6,713 nucleotides of DNA, taken from Bacteroidota bacterium (GTDB lineage: Bacteria > Bacteroidota > Bacteroidia > Bacteroidales > VadinHA17). The first letter of the stretch is position 1; each line of letters opens with the position of its first letter. A model generated the notes under the pieces. That model made no database searches. It was not told the origin of the DNA and was given only the letters and a program-made list of their open reading frames with translations. Location: positions 1 through 6,713 of the forward strand of contig JAUWMO010000190.1 in the NCBI GenBank assembly GCA_030613125.1, read 5' to 3'. The translations under genes and the position numbers were made by a program. Below are positions 6,643 through 6,713 of this stretch, piece by piece.

Positions 6643-6691
6643 AAGGCGAAAGGCGCAGGGCGAAAGGCGTAAGGCGTATGGAAAAGGGCTA
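6643..6691. repeat. Heptanucleotide tandem array 2 (consensus AAGGCGN)
   Basis: A second 7-bp-period array follows array 1 after 8 bp. Units 1-5 (6643-6677) are AAGGCGA, AAGGCGC, AGGGCGA and AAGGCGT twice; units 6-7 (6678-6691) are degenerate. It keeps the 7-bp period and unit number of array 1 with an unrelated consensus. The last 22 bp of the window (6692-6713) fall outside it and show nothing recognisable. Confidence 0.75.
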
Positions 6692-6713
6692 ACATATAAC
6701 GGTTAACGAATAA

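Noticed and set aside
6586..6691. Heptamer arrays as a CRISPR array
   Set aside because: Units are 7 bp and contiguous with no unique spacers, and there are no cas genes.

Overview
The window holds five protein-coding genes and several short-repeat tracts. It looks like a chromosomal segment of a Bacteroidota bacterium, probably of the Bacteroidales/Marinilabiliales kind. The reasons are AT-rich DNA (judged by eye), start codons without clear Shine-Dalgarno sequences, octamers matching the Bacteroidota -7 promoter box (TAnnTTTG), a lipoprotein of a type common in that phylum, a Bacteroidota-like FtsK followed directly by LolA, and short-period intergenic repeats. The genus cannot be named from the sequence.

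Layout. 1-139: downstream flank of the first operon, with a repeated 12-mer. 140-2149, minus strand: carbamate kinase (arcC) then ornithine carbamoyltransferase (arcB, argF/argI-like), 51 bp apart. Together they can turn citrulline and phosphate into ornithine, CO2, ammonia and ATP, the lower half of the arginine deiminase pathway; arginine deiminase itself is not in the window. 2150-2434: AT-rich divergent spacer with a candidate arcC promoter and two small dyads. 2435-3130, plus strand: a probable lipoprotein of unknown function with a TTG start, resembling the DUF4412/GLPGLI type. 3131-3513: a 383-bp non-coding gap holding a composite element, in which 8-bp-period arms of opposite orientation flank a strong hairpin. 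3514-6579, plus strand: ftsK then lolA, 6 bp apart and almost certainly co-transcribed. 6586-6691: two consecutive heptanucleotide arrays with different consensus sequences. 6692-6713: nothing recognisable.

The genes are ordinary: an energy-yielding catabolic pair on one strand, and a cell-envelope/chromosome-segregation pair on the other that is also linked in Enterobacteria. I see no defence system, mobile element, CRISPR array, RNA gene or clearly new system. The parts most worth a second look are the structured repeats at three intergenic sites, each with its own period (12 bp, 8 bp, 7 bp), and the near-identical promoter-like 13-mers before arcC and arcB.
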